From contig NZ_LMIV01000001.1 of assembly GCF_001428865.1 (NCBI RefSeq), positions 244,187 to 308,186 on the forward strand: a stretch of DNA of 64,000 nucleotides, written 5' to 3'. The position numbers and the translations under genes are program-made. Source of the stretch: Sphingomonas sp. Root241 (lineage in GTDB: Bacteria > Pseudomonadota > Alphaproteobacteria > Sphingomonadales > Sphingomonadaceae). The notes under the pieces are model-generated. The model was not told where the DNA came from and made no database searches. It worked only from the letters and a program-made list of their open reading frames with translations. Positions 7,294 through 16,543 of the stretch are shown piece by piece (position 1 is the stretch's first letter; each line of letters opens with the position of its first letter).

Positions 7294-7941
7294 ATGTCGA
7301 AGGTTCGCGTAAGTGCATTCAGCATCTCGATCGACGGATATGGCGCGGGGACGGATCAGAGCGTGGAGGATCCGCTCGGCCGGCGCGGCGAGGAGTTGCA
7401 CGGCTGGGCGTTCGAGACCCGGACCTTCCAGACGATGTTCGGCAAGGAAGGCGGCTCGACCGGCGTCGACGAAGGCTATGCCGCGCGGAGCATGGCGGGG
7501 CTCGGCGCGTGGATCATGGGCCGCAACATGTTCGGCCCGGTGCGCGGCGAATGGCCCAACCATGACTGGAAGGGCTGGTGGGGCGACAATCCGCCCTATC
7601 ACTGCCCGGTATTCGTGCTGACTCACCACGAAAGGCCGCCGCTCGAGATGGCGGGCGGCACGGTGTTCCACTTCGTCACCGACGGCATCGAGAGCGCGCT
7701 CGCGCAGGCGCGGGCCGCCGCGGGCGCGCGCGACATCCGGATCGGCGGCGGCGTGGCGACGATTCGCGAATATCTGGCCGCGCGGGCAATCGACGAGCTG
7801 CATATCGCCGTCTCACCGGTGCTGCTCGGCAAGGGCGAGGCGCTGTTCGCCGGGCTCGACCTCGATGCGCTCGGCTATCGCGTTGCCAAACAGGAGGCGG
7901 GCGAGAACGCCGTGCATTTGACGATCGTGCGCGGCGACTGA
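7294..7941 (+). CDS. RibD C-terminal / dihydrofolate reductase-like protein
   Basis: 215 residues. The N-terminus (VRVSAFSISIDGYGAG) and the C-terminal block (RDIRIGGGVATIREYLAARA, then DELHIAVSPVLLGKGEALF) are characteristic of the RibD C-terminal domain family related to dihydrofolate reductase. These are NADPH-binding reductases of mostly unknown substrate. The ATG at 7294 is the first sensible start after the shared operator. Its divergent HxlR regulator suggests induction by a small reactive or aromatic compound (inference). Confidence 0.85.
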   Translation: MSKVRVSAFSISIDGYGAGTDQSVEDPLGRRGEELHGWAFETRTFQTMFGKEGGSTGVDEGYAARSMAGLGAWIMGRNMFGPVRGEWPNHDWKGWWGDNPPYHCPVFVLTHHERPPLEMAGGTVFHFVTDGIESALAQARAAAGARDIRIGGGVATIREYLAARAIDELHIAVSPVLLGKGEALFAGLDLDALGYRVAKQEAGENAVHLTIVRGD

Positions 7942-8027
7942 GTGGTCGCGCTCGGACCAGCTTCGGCTGGCGCTCGGTAGCACGTTCGCATAGCTTCGCC
8001 CCCGGAATCGGCGATTTGGGGGCGAAG

Positions 8028-9629
8028 ATGCGGCACTGGCTAGCGGTTGCGGCTTTGGTTTCGGCAGTGCCGGCGGCGGCGCAGGGTGTCGTGCCCGCCA
8101 GAGTGTCGGCCGCGGGCGCGGCGGTCGCGGAGAAATCGATCGACGAGCTCCAGGCGATGTTGGCGTCGGGAAAATGGACCAGCGCACGGCTGACCCAGGC
8201 CTATCTCGACCGGATCGAGGCGATCGACCGCAAGGGGCCGACGCTGCGATCGGTGATCGCGGTTGCGCCCAATGCGCTCGAACAGGCGCGGGCGAGCGAC
8301 GCGCGGCGCAAGGCGGGCAAGCTGCTGGGACCGCTCGACGGCATTCCGGTGCTGATCAAGGACAATATCGACATCAAGGAGCTGCCTACCACCGCGGGCA
8401 GCCTCGCGCTCGTCGACAACCATGTGGGCCGCGACGCGCCGATGGTAATGCTGCTGCGTGTGCAGGGCGCGGTGATCCTCGGTAAGACCAACTTGAGCGA
8501 ATGGGCGAACATCCGCTCGAACAATTCGATGAGCGGGTGGAGCGCCGTCGGCGGGCTGGTGAAGAATCCCTATGCGCTCGATCGCACGGCCTGCGGTTCG
8601 TCGAGCGGATCGGGGGCGGCAGTGGCGGCGAGCCTCGCCGCGGTAGCGGTCGGGACCGAGACCGACGGTTCGGTAGTCTGTCCCTCGGCGATGAACGGGC
8701 TGGTCGGATTGAAGCCGACCCTCGGGATGGTCAGCCGCACCCATGTCGTGCCGATCAGCCATAGCCAGGACACGCCGGGGCCGATGGGGCGCAGCGTCAA
8801 GGATGTCGCGATCCTGTACTCGGCGATGATCGGCATGGATCCCGATGATCCGGCGACCATCGATGCGAACAATTATCGGTCCGATTATGCCGCCGAGCTG
8901 TCGGCGGATGCGCTCAAGGGTATTCGCGTCGGCTATTGGAAGCCCGAAATGAGCGCCGATCTCGCCGCCCGGTTCGACAAGGCGCTCGACGAGCTCCGCG
9001 CGGCGGGCGCGATCCCCGTCGAGGTCAAGATGCCCGAGCTCAAGGGCCTCGGCGATGCCGAGAGCGAAGTGCTCTACACCGAGCTCAGGGACGATCTCGC
9101 CGCCTATCTCGCCACCACGCCGGCTTCGGTGAAGGTGCGCACGCTCGCCGACGTCATCGCCTTCAACGAGGCGAACAAGGCGGCCGAGATGCCCTTTTTC
9201 GGGCAGGAGAGCTTCCTCAAGGCCGAGAAGACTCGCGGAACCCAGGATCCCGAATATCTCGGCGCCCGGGCCAAATCGGCGCGGCTGGCGGGCATCGAGG
9301 GAATCGGCGCGATGCTCGAGGCGGCGGACGCGCAGATTCTCGTGACGCCGACCTATGGCACGCCGTGGCTGAGCGATCCCGCGCATGGCGACCAGTTCAG
9401 CGGTCCGTCGGCGAGCGAGCTTCCCGCGGTGTCGGGCTATCCGCATCTGACCGTGCCGATGGGGCTCGTCGGTGGCCTGCCGGCGGGGCTGTCGTTCATC
9501 GGCACTGCCGATAGCGACGGGTTGCTGCTCAGGGCAGGCTATGCGTACGAGCAGGCGACGCATGCCCGGGTGGCGCCGCGTTATCTGCCGAGTGCGCCCG
9601 CCGATCTGGGGCCGCAGAAGCGCAGGTGA
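8028..9629 (+). CDS. Exported amidase (amidase signature family)
   Basis: 533 residues. A signal peptide (MRHWLAVAALVSAVPAAAQG) indicates export. The amidase-signature domain is clear: the catalytic Lys in GIPVLIKDNID, then the Gly/Ser-rich block TACGSSSGSGAAVAAS containing the cis-Ser and nucleophile Ser, and GTETDGSVVCPS. Such enzymes hydrolyse amides; the substrate cannot be told from sequence. Longer readings starting upstream lack any leader. I see no close operon partner. Confidence 0.9.
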   Translation: MRHWLAVAALVSAVPAAAQGVVPARVSAAGAAVAEKSIDELQAMLASGKWTSARLTQAYLDRIEAIDRKGPTLRSVIAVAPNALEQARASDARRKAGKLLGPLDGIPVLIKDNIDIKELPTTAGSLALVDNHVGRDAPMVMLLRVQGAVILGKTNLSEWANIRSNNSMSGWSAVGGLVKNPYALDRTACGSSSGSGAAVAASLAAVAVGTETDGSVVCPSAMNGLVGLKPTLGMVSRTHVVPISHSQDTPGPMGRSVKDVAILYSAMIGMDPDDPATIDANNYRSDYAAELSADALKGIRVGYWKPEMSADLAARFDKALDELRAAGAIPVEVKMPELKGLGDAESEVLYTELRDDLAAYLATTPASVKVRTLADVIAFNEANKAAEMPFFGQESFLKAEKTRGTQDPEYLGARAKSARLAGIEGIGAMLEAADAQILVTPTYGTPWLSDPAHGDQFSGPSASELPAVSGYPHLTVPMGLVGGLPAGLSFIGTADSDGLLLRAGYAYEQATHARVAPRYLPSAPADLGPQKRR

Positions 9630-9636
9630 ACCGCGT

Positions 9637-10098
9637 CTATTTGCCGTCGAGCTCGAGCAATTCCTCGCGAACGTGGATCGCGCCGAGCGACATGCGCACT
9701 TCGATCAGGAAATAGACAAGGCCCGTCATCAGCAGCAGCATCGAGACGACGAAGGCGACCGCGACCATCGCGCCCACGTGCAGGCCGAACAGCCGCGAGA
9801 CGAACATCAGCGCCACCACGAAGCAGATTGCCAGCGCGCTCGACACGCACAGGAAGATCGCCATGTTGATCACCGCGATGCGCCGGTCGATCAGTCGCAG
9901 TTCCCAGACATGACGGTCATGCTCGGGGCCGGTCGAACGGGGGTGGAGCAGCTCGAGATCGCGTGCCCGATCGACGATGCGCGCGAGGCGACCCACCATC
10001 ACGTTGAGGATGGCGCCGATGCCGGCGAGCAGGAACACCGGCGCGATCGCGCTCTGGATCGTGTCGGCGACGGTGGAGAGATAGGGGCCTGACATCAT
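9637..10098 (-). CDS. DUF2721 family membrane protein
   Basis: About 153 residues with an N-terminal hydrophobic stretch (IAPVFLLAGIGAILNVMVGR) and two more in the C-terminal half (INMAIFLCVSSALAICFVVA and AFVVSMLLLMTGLVYFLIEV), separated by a charged segment. This is the DUF2721 layout; function unknown. Two adjacent ATGs (10096-10098 and 10093-10095) are possible starts. It is convergent with the amidase gene, with only 7 bp between stops. Confidence 0.8.
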   Translation of the reverse strand: MMSGPYLSTVADTIQSAIAPVFLLAGIGAILNVMVGRLARIVDRARDLELLHPRSTGPEHDRHVWELRLIDRRIAVINMAIFLCVSSALAICFVVALMFVSRLFGLHVGAMVAVAFVVSMLLLMTGLVYFLIEVRMSLGAIHVREELLELDGK

Positions 10099-10189
10099 CG
10101 CGTGTGTTATTACCTGCTCCTGCCTGCGCGTGAAGACGCTAAGAACAGGCTCACCGGTTGGTAACCGATGTGCGGCTACTATCCTCGCG

Positions 10190-11323
10190 ATGACCAAGCC
10201 GATGCCGCTCGATGAATTCACGCGCCTGCCGCCGGCGCTCGTGGCCGACTGTGTCGACGGGCTGGCCGCCGGGATCGACGCGGTCGCCGCGCGCGCCGCG
10301 CCCTCGCACCGTTTCCTGCGCTATGGCTGGTTCGCCGCGGCGCTGCGTGCCTATGGCGGCGCGGCGCGGACATTGACCGTCGTGCGCGAAGGCGAGCCGG
10401 CGGTGGCGCTGCCGATCGTCGGCGCCGGCCCCGCTTGGCTTGGATTGGCGAGCGTTCCCGGCTGCTATTGGCCGTTCCGCAGCTTCCCGGTGCGCGACGA
10501 TGCCGGAGTCGAGGTCGGCGAGGCGCTGCTGGCGCGGCTCGGGCGCGAGGCCAATGCATTGCGGCTGGGGCCGGTCTATGACGGCGATCCCGGGCTGGAA
10601 TTGCTGAAGGCGGCGGCGCAGGCACAAGGCTGGGCGGTGCTCGACCGCTTCGTCGCGGAGAGCTTCCTGCTCGACATCGCCGCATTGCAGGCCGAAGGCA
10701 CCTGGCCGCGCAATTCGACGCTGCGCAAGAACCGCTTCCACGAAAAGCATCTCGGCAGCCATGGCGCGCTCGACTGGGACTTCGTGTCGGGGTCGGGCTG
10801 GGACGGAGCCGCCTTCGACGCCCTCGCCGAGGTCGAGACGAAGAGCTGGATCGCCGCGCGGACCGACGGATCGGACGCCAAATTCACTATGGAAGGGCAT
10901 GGCGGCTTCTGGCGCGCGGCTTCGGCGGATCCGGTGATCGCGGAGATGATGTGGGCGGCGGTACTACGCGTCGACGGGGCGCCCGCGGCCTTTTCGTTCG
11001 ATCTCAACGCCGGCGCGCTGAAATATGCGATCGCCAACAGCTATGACCCCGCCTACGCGAAACACTCGCCGGGCAAGCTGCTTTACTATCGCAATCTCGT
11101 CCGCGGGATCGAGGACGGCATCGCTTGCGTGGATTGGGGCGCCGGCGACAGCGGCTACAAGCGCGTGATCGGTGCCGAGCGCGGCCCGGCGATCCGCGAC
11201 TGGCTGTTCGTGCGGCCGGGCTTTCCCGCGCTGGCGGGCAGGATGCTGCGGGGGTTGTGGCGGCGCAGCGGACATGCCCAACCCAAGGTTCAGGCTGCGA
11301 ACGCCTCCGCGTCGATCGAATAG
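10190..11323 (+). CDS. GNAT-fold acyltransferase of the BioF2/FemAB-like type
   Basis: About 377 residues. The C-terminal half has the Acetyltransf_6 (BioF2-like) pattern: FSFDLNAGALKYAIANSYDP, then HSPGKLLYYRNLVRGIEDG and the terminal WGAGDSGYKRVIGA. In sphingomonads such genes are often linked to polysaccharide or cell-envelope modification; no such neighbours exist here, so the substrate is open. The ATG at 10190 is preferred over a start 60 bases upstream that lies outside conserved sequence. Its 3' end overlaps the convergent acyl-CoA dehydrogenase gene by 34 bp. Confidence 0.8.
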   Translation: MTKPMPLDEFTRLPPALVADCVDGLAAGIDAVAARAAPSHRFLRYGWFAAALRAYGGAARTLTVVREGEPAVALPIVGAGPAWLGLASVPGCYWPFRSFPVRDDAGVEVGEALLARLGREANALRLGPVYDGDPGLELLKAAAQAQGWAVLDRFVAESFLLDIAALQAEGTWPRNSTLRKNRFHEKHLGSHGALDWDFVSGSGWDGAAFDALAEVETKSWIAARTDGSDAKFTMEGHGGFWRAASADPVIAEMMWAAVLRVDGAPAAFSFDLNAGALKYAIANSYDPAYAKHSPGKLLYYRNLVRGIEDGIACVDWGAGDSGYKRVIGAERGPAIRDWLFVRPGFPALAGRMLRGLWRRSGHAQPKVQAANASASIE

Positions 11324-12984
11324 AGGACATCCGCCGGCGCCATCGCGGCAGCCTTGAGCCCCATCGCCTCGGGGATGATCTGCTCCACATAGAAGCGCGC
11401 GGCGGCAGCCTTCATCTTGAGGAAGGCAGGGTCGCCCTCGGATCGCGCGGCGATGCGGCCGCTTTCCTCCATCAGCCAGCCGCACACGGTGACCGAGAGC
11501 ATCGTCAGGAACGGATAGCTTGCCGCGAGCCGGTCGTCGGTTTCGGCGCCGAGCAGATGGCGCGCGACTTCCTCGCAGGCATCGATCAGCCGGAGCAGCT
11601 CGGCATCCTCGGCATCGCCGCGCAGCTCGGCGAGCAGGCCGAACAGCGTGCCGCCATTGTCCATGCCTAGCTTGCGGCCGACGAGGTCGGCGGCCTGGAT
11701 GCCGTTGGTGCCTTCGTAGATCGGCGTGATCCGCGCATCGCGGAAATGCTGGGCGGCACCGGTCTCCTCGATATAGCCCATGCCGCCATGGACTTGAATA
11801 CCGAGGCTGGCGACTTCGTTGCCCAGATCGGTGCCATGCGCCTTGGCCAGCGGCGTGAGCAATTCGACGCGGGCCTGCGCGGCCGTGTCCCCGGCGCGGC
11901 CGCGGTCGAGCTGCCCGAAGGCGTAATAGACCAAAGCGCGCGCCGCCTGGGTCTGTGCCTTCATGCGCAGCAGCATGCGGCGGACATCGGGATGCTCGAC
12001 GATCGCGGCGGGTGCGCCGGCGCGGACGCCCTGGATGCGCTCGCGGGCGTAGGTCACCGCGCGCTGGGTCGCGCGCTCGGCGACCTGCACGCCCTGCAGG
12101 CCGACATTGAGGCGGGCGTTGTTCATCATCGTGAACATCGCGCGGATGCCGCCCATCTCGCCGCCGATCAATTCGCCGATGCAATCGTCGTGATCGCCGA
12201 AGCTGAGCACGCAGGTAGGGGAGGCGTGGAGCCCCATCTTGTGCTCGATCGAGACGACGCGGACGTCGTTGAACGCGCCCGGATTGCCGTCGGCATCGAG
12301 CCGGTATTTGGGCACGAGGAACAGCGACAGGCCCTTGGTGCCGGCGGGCGCATCGGGCGTGCGGGCGAGGACGAGATGGACGATGTTGTCGGCCATGTCG
12401 TGGTCGCCGAACGAAATGAAGATCTTGGTGCCCTTGATCCGGAACGTCCCGTCGCCGACCGGTTCGGCCTTGGACTTGAGCGCGCCGACATCCGATCCCG
12501 CCTGCGGCTCGGTGAGGTTCATCGTGCCGGTCCATTCGCCGGTCGCGAGCTTCGGGAGGTAGAGCGCCTGCTGCTCGGGCGTGCCATGATGCATCAGCGC
12601 CTCGATCGCGCCGACGGTGAGGATCGGGGCAAGTGCGAAGCCCATGTTCGCGGTGCCGAGCGTCTCGAGCACGGCGATCGACAGGCTGACCGGCAGCCCC
12701 TGTCCGCCATATGCCTCGGGCGAGCCGATCGTGCCCCAGCCGCCCTCGACATAGGCCTTGTACGCTTCGGCGAAGCCTGCGGGCATCGTCACGCCGTTCT
12801 CGCTCCATTTCGGCCCGTCGGTATCGCCTAGCCGGTCGAGCGGCGCCCATTCGCCCGCGGCGAACTGGCCCGCGCCTTCGAGCACCGCATCGGCCATTTC
12901 AGCCGCCTCGGGACTGATCTCGGCGAGGCCGACGATATGCTCGAGGACGAAGCGCTGCTCGGCGATGGCGGGGGTGAAGCTCAT
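11290..12984 (-). CDS. Acyl-CoA dehydrogenase, long (DmdC-like) type
   Basis: 564 residues, longer than the typical 380-residue enzymes because of an extra C-terminal domain, as in the 3-methylmercaptopropionyl-CoA dehydrogenase-like group. FAD-binding motifs are present (MNLTEPQAGSDVGALKS and IFISFGDHD), as are the HGGMGYIEETG loop and the catalytic Glu in ITPIYEGTNGIQAADL. It oxidises an acyl-CoA to the enoyl-CoA with electrons passing to ETF. Substrate specificity cannot be set from sequence. It lies divergent from the tsaC-like gene. Confidence 0.92.
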   Translation of the reverse strand: MSFTPAIAEQRFVLEHIVGLAEISPEAAEMADAVLEGAGQFAAGEWAPLDRLGDTDGPKWSENGVTMPAGFAEAYKAYVEGGWGTIGSPEAYGGQGLPVSLSIAVLETLGTANMGFALAPILTVGAIEALMHHGTPEQQALYLPKLATGEWTGTMNLTEPQAGSDVGALKSKAEPVGDGTFRIKGTKIFISFGDHDMADNIVHLVLARTPDAPAGTKGLSLFLVPKYRLDADGNPGAFNDVRVVSIEHKMGLHASPTCVLSFGDHDDCIGELIGGEMGGIRAMFTMMNNARLNVGLQGVQVAERATQRAVTYARERIQGVRAGAPAAIVEHPDVRRMLLRMKAQTQAARALVYYAFGQLDRGRAGDTAAQARVELLTPLAKAHGTDLGNEVASLGIQVHGGMGYIEETGAAQHFRDARITPIYEGTNGIQAADLVGRKLGMDNGGTLFGLLAELRGDAEDAELLRLIDACEEVARHLLGAETDDRLAASYPFLTMLSVTVCGWLMEESGRIAARSEGDPAFLKMKAAAARFYVEQIIPEAMGLKAAAMAPADVLYSIDAEAFAA

Positions 12985-13039
12985 GGTCTTCCGGGGGCCT
13001 CTCTTGTCGTCTTGTTTCCCGCGCTATAGCCCCGCCCGG

Positions 13040-14008
13040 GTGAGCCCGACAAATCCCCGCATCTTACCCTACGGCGCGGCCGCGATCGCCGAAGCCGCGG
13101 CGGTGATTCGCGCCGGCGGCTGCGTCGCAATGCCCACCGAGACGGTCTATGGCCTCGCCGCCGACGCGACCGATTCGCGCGCAGTGGCGGGGATCTACGA
13201 AGCCAAGGGGCGGCCGAGCTTCAATCCGCTGATCGTGCATGTGCCGGATCTGGCGGCGGCGGAGCGGATCGCAGTGTTCGACGAGGCTGCACACGATCTG
13301 GCGACGCGCTTCTGGCCCGGGCCGCTGACCTTGGTGCTCCCCCTCCGCGAGGATGCGGGAATCGCGGCCCTTGTCACTGCCGGACTCGATACGATCGCGA
13401 TTCGTGTCCCCGATCACCGCGCGATGCAGGCGCTGCTCGCGGCAGCAGGCGTGCCGCTGGCGGCGCCTTCGGCCAATGCGAGTGGGTCGATATCCCCGAC
13501 GCGTGCGGCGCATGTCGCGGCGAGCTTGGCGGGGCGGATCCCGCTGGTGATCGACGATGGGGCTACGCCGGCGGGGGTGGAGTCGACGATCGTGCGGGGG
13601 AACCGAGTTTTGCGGCCGGGGCCGTTGAGCCAGGCCGATCTGTTTCGCGGCGAAGGCCGGGGCCCGGTTACCATGCAGCCCGAAACTGGGCCCCGGCCTT
13701 CGCCGGGGAGCAGTGAGGGAGTTACGGCGCCGGGCCAGCTCGCCAGCCATTATGCGCCGGGCAAGCTTTTGCGCCTCGACGCCACCGAGCGGCGGGACGG
13801 CGAATGGCTGATCGGCTTCGGCGCCATCGCCGGCGATGATACGCTCTCCGCGAGCGGCGACCTTATCGAAGCCGCGGCGAACCTGTTCGACGCGCTCCAC
13901 CGCGCCGATGCCGGGCCCGCCGCGGCGATTGCGGTGGCGCCGATCCCCGAGACCGGCATCGGCATCGCGATCAACGATCGGTTGCGCCGGGCCGCCCATC
14001 CGCGCTGA
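13040..14008 (+). CDS. tsaC: L-threonylcarbamoyladenylate synthase (Sua5/TsaC)
   Basis: Makes threonylcarbamoyl-AMP, the donor for t6A37 in ANN-decoding tRNAs; TsaB, another member of the pathway, is encoded at about 49.4 kb. The YrdC domain spans roughly residues 10-205 (CVAMPTETVYGLAADA, KGRPSFNPLIVHV, PSANASGSISPT). A short Sua5 C-terminal domain follows (APGQLASHYAPGKLLRLD and onward). I use the GTG at 13040; ATG starts upstream lie inside the divergent dehydrogenase gene. The linker between domains contains a 20-residue insertion encoded by a palindromic repeat (13651-13702). Confidence 0.92.
   Translation: MSPTNPRILPYGAAAIAEAAAVIRAGGCVAMPTETVYGLAADATDSRAVAGIYEAKGRPSFNPLIVHVPDLAAAERIAVFDEAAHDLATRFWPGPLTLVLPLREDAGIAALVTAGLDTIAIRVPDHRAMQALLAAAGVPLAAPSANASGSISPTRAAHVAASLAGRIPLVIDDGATPAGVESTIVRGNRVLRPGPLSQADLFRGEGRGPVTMQPETGPRPSPGSSEGVTAPGQLASHYAPGKLLRLDATERRDGEWLIGFGAIAGDDTLSASGDLIEAAANLFDALHRADAGPAAAIAVAPIPETGIGIAINDRLRRAAHPR
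13651..13702. repeat. Palindromic repeat inside the tsaC coding sequence
   Basis: 19-bp arms, CGAAGGCCGGGGCCCGGTT and AACTGGGCCCCGGCCTTCG, with one mismatch and a 14-bp loop. It is read in frame as part of the linker between the YrdC and Sua5 domains. Confidence 0.8.
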
Positions 14009-14108
14009 ACGTTACTTGGCTTTACTTTACTTTCGCCTGCGCGGAGTTACACTTCAGTGCCAGTTCCCAAGTATTTGAAGCGGAAGCAAAAAACAGCGGG
14101 AGGAATTC

Positions 14109-14840
14109 ATGAGTAACCTGCAACGCGGGCTTGCCGAGCTGATCGGCACCTTCTGGCTCGTCTTCGGCGGATGCGGCAGCGCCGTGCTTGCCGCGGCCTT
14201 TCCAGACGTCGGCATCGGGCTGTTGGGCGTGAGCCTCGCCTTCGGCCTCACGGTGCTCACCATGGCGTATTCGATCGGCCATATCTCGGGTTGCCACCTC
14301 AATCCGGCGGTCACCTTCGGCCTCTGGGCCGGCGGCCGTTTCCCGGCGAAGGACATTCCCCTCTACGTCATCGCGCAGGTGATCGGGGCGGTGATCGCCG
14401 CCGCTTTGCTCTGGTACATTGCCAGCGGTGCGCCGAATTATGCCGGCGGGCTCGCCTCGAACGGTTTCGGCGAGCATTCGCCGGGCCATTATGCCTTCCA
14501 CGCCGGGCTGGCGATCGAAGTGGTGCTCACCTTCATGTTCCTGCTGATCATCATGGGATCGACCGACAGCCGCGCGCCCGCCGGCTTCGCGCCGATCGCG
14601 ATTGGTCTCGGGCTCACGCTGATCCACCTGATCTCGATTCCAGTGACCAACACCTCGGTGAACCCGGCCCGCTCGACCGGTCCCGCTTTGCTCGAGGGCG
14701 GGATTGCGCTCCAGCAGCTCTGGCTGTTCTGGGTCGCGCCGATCGCCGGGGGGATACTCGGCGGGCTGGTTTACAAAGTGCTCGGCGCCGAAGCCGCAAA
14801 GCGCCCGCCGATCGAAGGCGAAGCGCTCCCGGCCGAGTAG
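14109..14840 (+). CDS. aqpZ: Aquaporin Z-type water channel
   Basis: 243 residues, standard aquaporin length. Both NPA motifs are intact (HLNPAVTFG and SVNPARSTG), along with the first-helix signature [16 protein letters not shown] and the usual six-helix hydrophobic pattern with two half-helices. Alphaproteobacterial AqpZ conducts water across the inner membrane; water rather than glycerol specificity is inferred from overall similarity. A good ribosome-binding site (GGGAGGA) precedes the ATG. A terminator hairpin follows, shared with the convergent msrA. Confidence 0.95.
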   Translation: MSNLQRGLAELIGTFWLVFGGCGSAVLAAAFPDVGIGLLGVSLAFGLTVLTMAYSIGHISGCHLNPAVTFGLWAGGRFPAKDIPLYVIAQVIGAVIAAALLWYIASGAPNYAGGLASNGFGEHSPGHYAFHAGLAIEVVLTFMFLLIIMGSTDSRAPAGFAPIAIGLGLTLIHLISIPVTNTSVNPARSTGPALLEGGIALQQLWLFWVAPIAGGILGGLVYKVLGAEAAKRPPIEGEALPAE

Positions 14841-14847
14841 AAAGTCA

Positions 14848-14879
14848 AAATCCTCCCTCGCTTCAGCAAGGGAGGATTT
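14848..14879. terminator. Bidirectional terminator between aqpZ and msrA
   Basis: 11-bp arms AAATCCTCCCT and AGGGAGGATTT around a 10-nt loop, between two convergent stop codons. A similar hairpin terminates galE at 16514-16543. Confidence 0.75.
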
Positions 14880-14881
14880 CG

Positions 14882-15427
14882 CTACGCCGTCGCGCCTTCC
14901 TTCAGCCGGTTGGCGAAGCTTTTCCGGAGCTTCCGCAGCTTGGGGGGGATCACTGCGAGGCAATAGGGGTTACTCTGGCCCTCGCCCTGCCAATATTCCT
15001 GGTGATAATCCTCGGCGGGGTACCAGTCGGTGAGGGGCTCGATCGTGGTGACGATCGGCTGGGGCCAATCGGGCCGGGCACGCTCGATCGCCGCATAGGC
15101 TTCGGCCTCCTGCTCCGCAGAATGCGGGAAGATCGCCGAGCGATATTGGGTGCCGATATCGTTGCCCTGGCGGTTGAGCTGGGTCGGGTCGTGCGTCCCG
15201 AGGAAGACGTCGAGCAGTTCGCCATAGCTGATCTGATCGGTGTCGAAGGTCACCCGGATCGCCTCGGCATGGCCCGTGTCGCCGCCGCACACCTGCTTGT
15301 AGGTGGGGTTGGGGACGGTGCCGCCGATATAGCCGCTCTCGACCTTGCTCACGCCGATCACGTCGTTGAACACCGCCTCGGTGCACCAGAAGCATCCGCC
15401 GGCGAGCGTCGCGGTTTCGACTGTCAT
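14882..15427 (-). CDS. msrA: Peptide-methionine (S)-S-oxide reductase
   Basis: 181 residues. The catalytic cysteine lies in the signature GGCFWCTEAVF; YIGGTVPNPTYKQVCGGDTG and HAEAIRVTFD are also typical MsrA blocks. It reduces the S-epimer of methionine sulfoxide in oxidised proteins, using thioredoxin. The C-terminus (LRKLRKSFANRLKEGATA) extends past the usual end. It is a single-gene unit convergent with aqpZ and divergent from galE. Confidence 0.96.
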   Translation of the reverse strand: MTVETATLAGGCFWCTEAVFNDVIGVSKVESGYIGGTVPNPTYKQVCGGDTGHAEAIRVTFDTDQISYGELLDVFLGTHDPTQLNRQGNDIGTQYRSAIFPHSAEQEAEAYAAIERARPDWPQPIVTTIEPLTDWYPAEDYHQEYWQGEGQSNPYCLAVIPPKLRKLRKSFANRLKEGATA

Positions 15428-15514
15428 TTCATTCTCCTTGTCGCGCCCAAGATAGGTGGGGCTTGGCGGAGCGCAATCGCGGCCCTAGGCGAGGCGCGAC
15501 AAAGGGAGACGGGC

Positions 15515-16510
15515 ATGCGCGACGGTACGGTGCTGGTGACGGGCGGTGCGGGCTATATCGGCAGCCACGCGGTGCTGGCGCTGCTCGATGCGGGGTGGAA
15601 GGTCGTCGTGGTCGACAACCTCGTCACCGGCTTCGACTGGGCGGTCGACAAACGCGCGAAGCTGGTCGTCGCGAATATCGAGGACGAAGCGACCATCCGT
15701 GCGACGATGCGCGATGAAGGCGTGGTCGCAGTGATGCATTTCGCCGGTTCGGTGGTGGTGCCGGAGTCGGTGTCCGATCCGCTCAAATATTACCGCAACA
15801 ACACCGTCGCGAGCCGCTCGCTGATCGAGAGCGCAGTGGCGAGCGGCGTGAAGCATTTCATCTTCTCTTCGACCGCCGCGACCTATGGCATTCCGGAGAA
15901 GGTGCCGGTTTCAGAGGACAGCCCGAAGGTGCCGATCAATCCGTACGGCATGTCCAAGCTGATGACCGAGTTCATGCTGCGCGACGTCGCCGCGGCGCAT
16001 CCGCTCAATTATTGCGCGCTGCGCTATTTCAACGTCGCCGGTGCCGATCCGCAGGGCCGTTCGGGCCAGTCGACCGCGGGAGCGACGCACCTGATCAAGA
16101 TCGCTGCCGAAGCGGCGACCGGCAAGCGTGCGGCGGTGTCGGTGTTCGGCACCGATTTCGCCACCGAGGACGGCACGGGGGTGCGCGATTACATCCATGT
16201 CAGCGATCTCGCCGCCGCGCATGTCCACGCGCTCGATCTGCTGATCGCGCGGCCGGAGGAGAGCCATACCATGAACTGTGGCTATGGCCGCGGCTTCTCG
16301 GTGCTGCAGGTGCTCGACGCGGTCGATCGGGTGACCAACCGCAAGATCGACCGTAGGCTGGAAGGGCGTCGCGCCGGCGATCCCGACGCATTGGTCGCCG
16401 ACAACAGGAAGATCCTGAGCACCTTGCCGTGGCGCCCGAAGCACGACGATCTCGAGGGGATCGTCAAGGACGCGCTCGCCTGGGAGCGCAAGCTGGGTGA
16501 GCGATCCTGA
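15515..16510 (+). CDS. galE: UDP-glucose 4-epimerase
   Basis: 331 residues. Short-chain dehydrogenase fold with the NAD-binding GGAGYIGSHAV at the N-terminus, the catalytic Ser/Thr region FSSTAATYG, the YGMSKLMTE motif (YxxxK), LRYFNVAGADP and GVRDYIHVSDLA, all diagnostic for GalE. It interconverts UDP-glucose and UDP-galactose for envelope polysaccharides. The ATG at 15515 follows an AAGGGAG ribosome-binding site. The open frame extends far upstream only because of high GC. Confidence 0.95.
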   Translation: MRDGTVLVTGGAGYIGSHAVLALLDAGWKVVVVDNLVTGFDWAVDKRAKLVVANIEDEATIRATMRDEGVVAVMHFAGSVVVPESVSDPLKYYRNNTVASRSLIESAVASGVKHFIFSSTAATYGIPEKVPVSEDSPKVPINPYGMSKLMTEFMLRDVAAAHPLNYCALRYFNVAGADPQGRSGQSTAGATHLIKIAAEAATGKRAAVSVFGTDFATEDGTGVRDYIHVSDLAAAHVHALDLLIARPEESHTMNCGYGRGFSVLQVLDAVDRVTNRKIDRRLEGRRAGDPDALVADNRKILSTLPWRPKHDDLEGIVKDALAWERKLGERS

Positions 16511-16513
16511 CTC

Positions 16514-16543
16514 AATCCTCCCCCGCTAAAGCGAGGGAGGATT
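16514..16543. terminator. Terminator between galE and PAP2 gene
   Basis: 13-bp arms AATCCTCCCCCGC and GCGAGGGAGGATT (one mismatch), with a TAAA loop and a following TT run. It lies between convergent genes and resembles the aqpZ/msrA terminator. Confidence 0.75.

Noticed and set aside
14171..16510. A 779-codon open frame running through aqpZ (other frame), antisense of msrA, into galE
   Set aside because: Only the final 331 codons match a protein family (GalE), with their own ATG and ribosome-binding site. The rest is high-GC read-through, Arg/His-rich and without domains.
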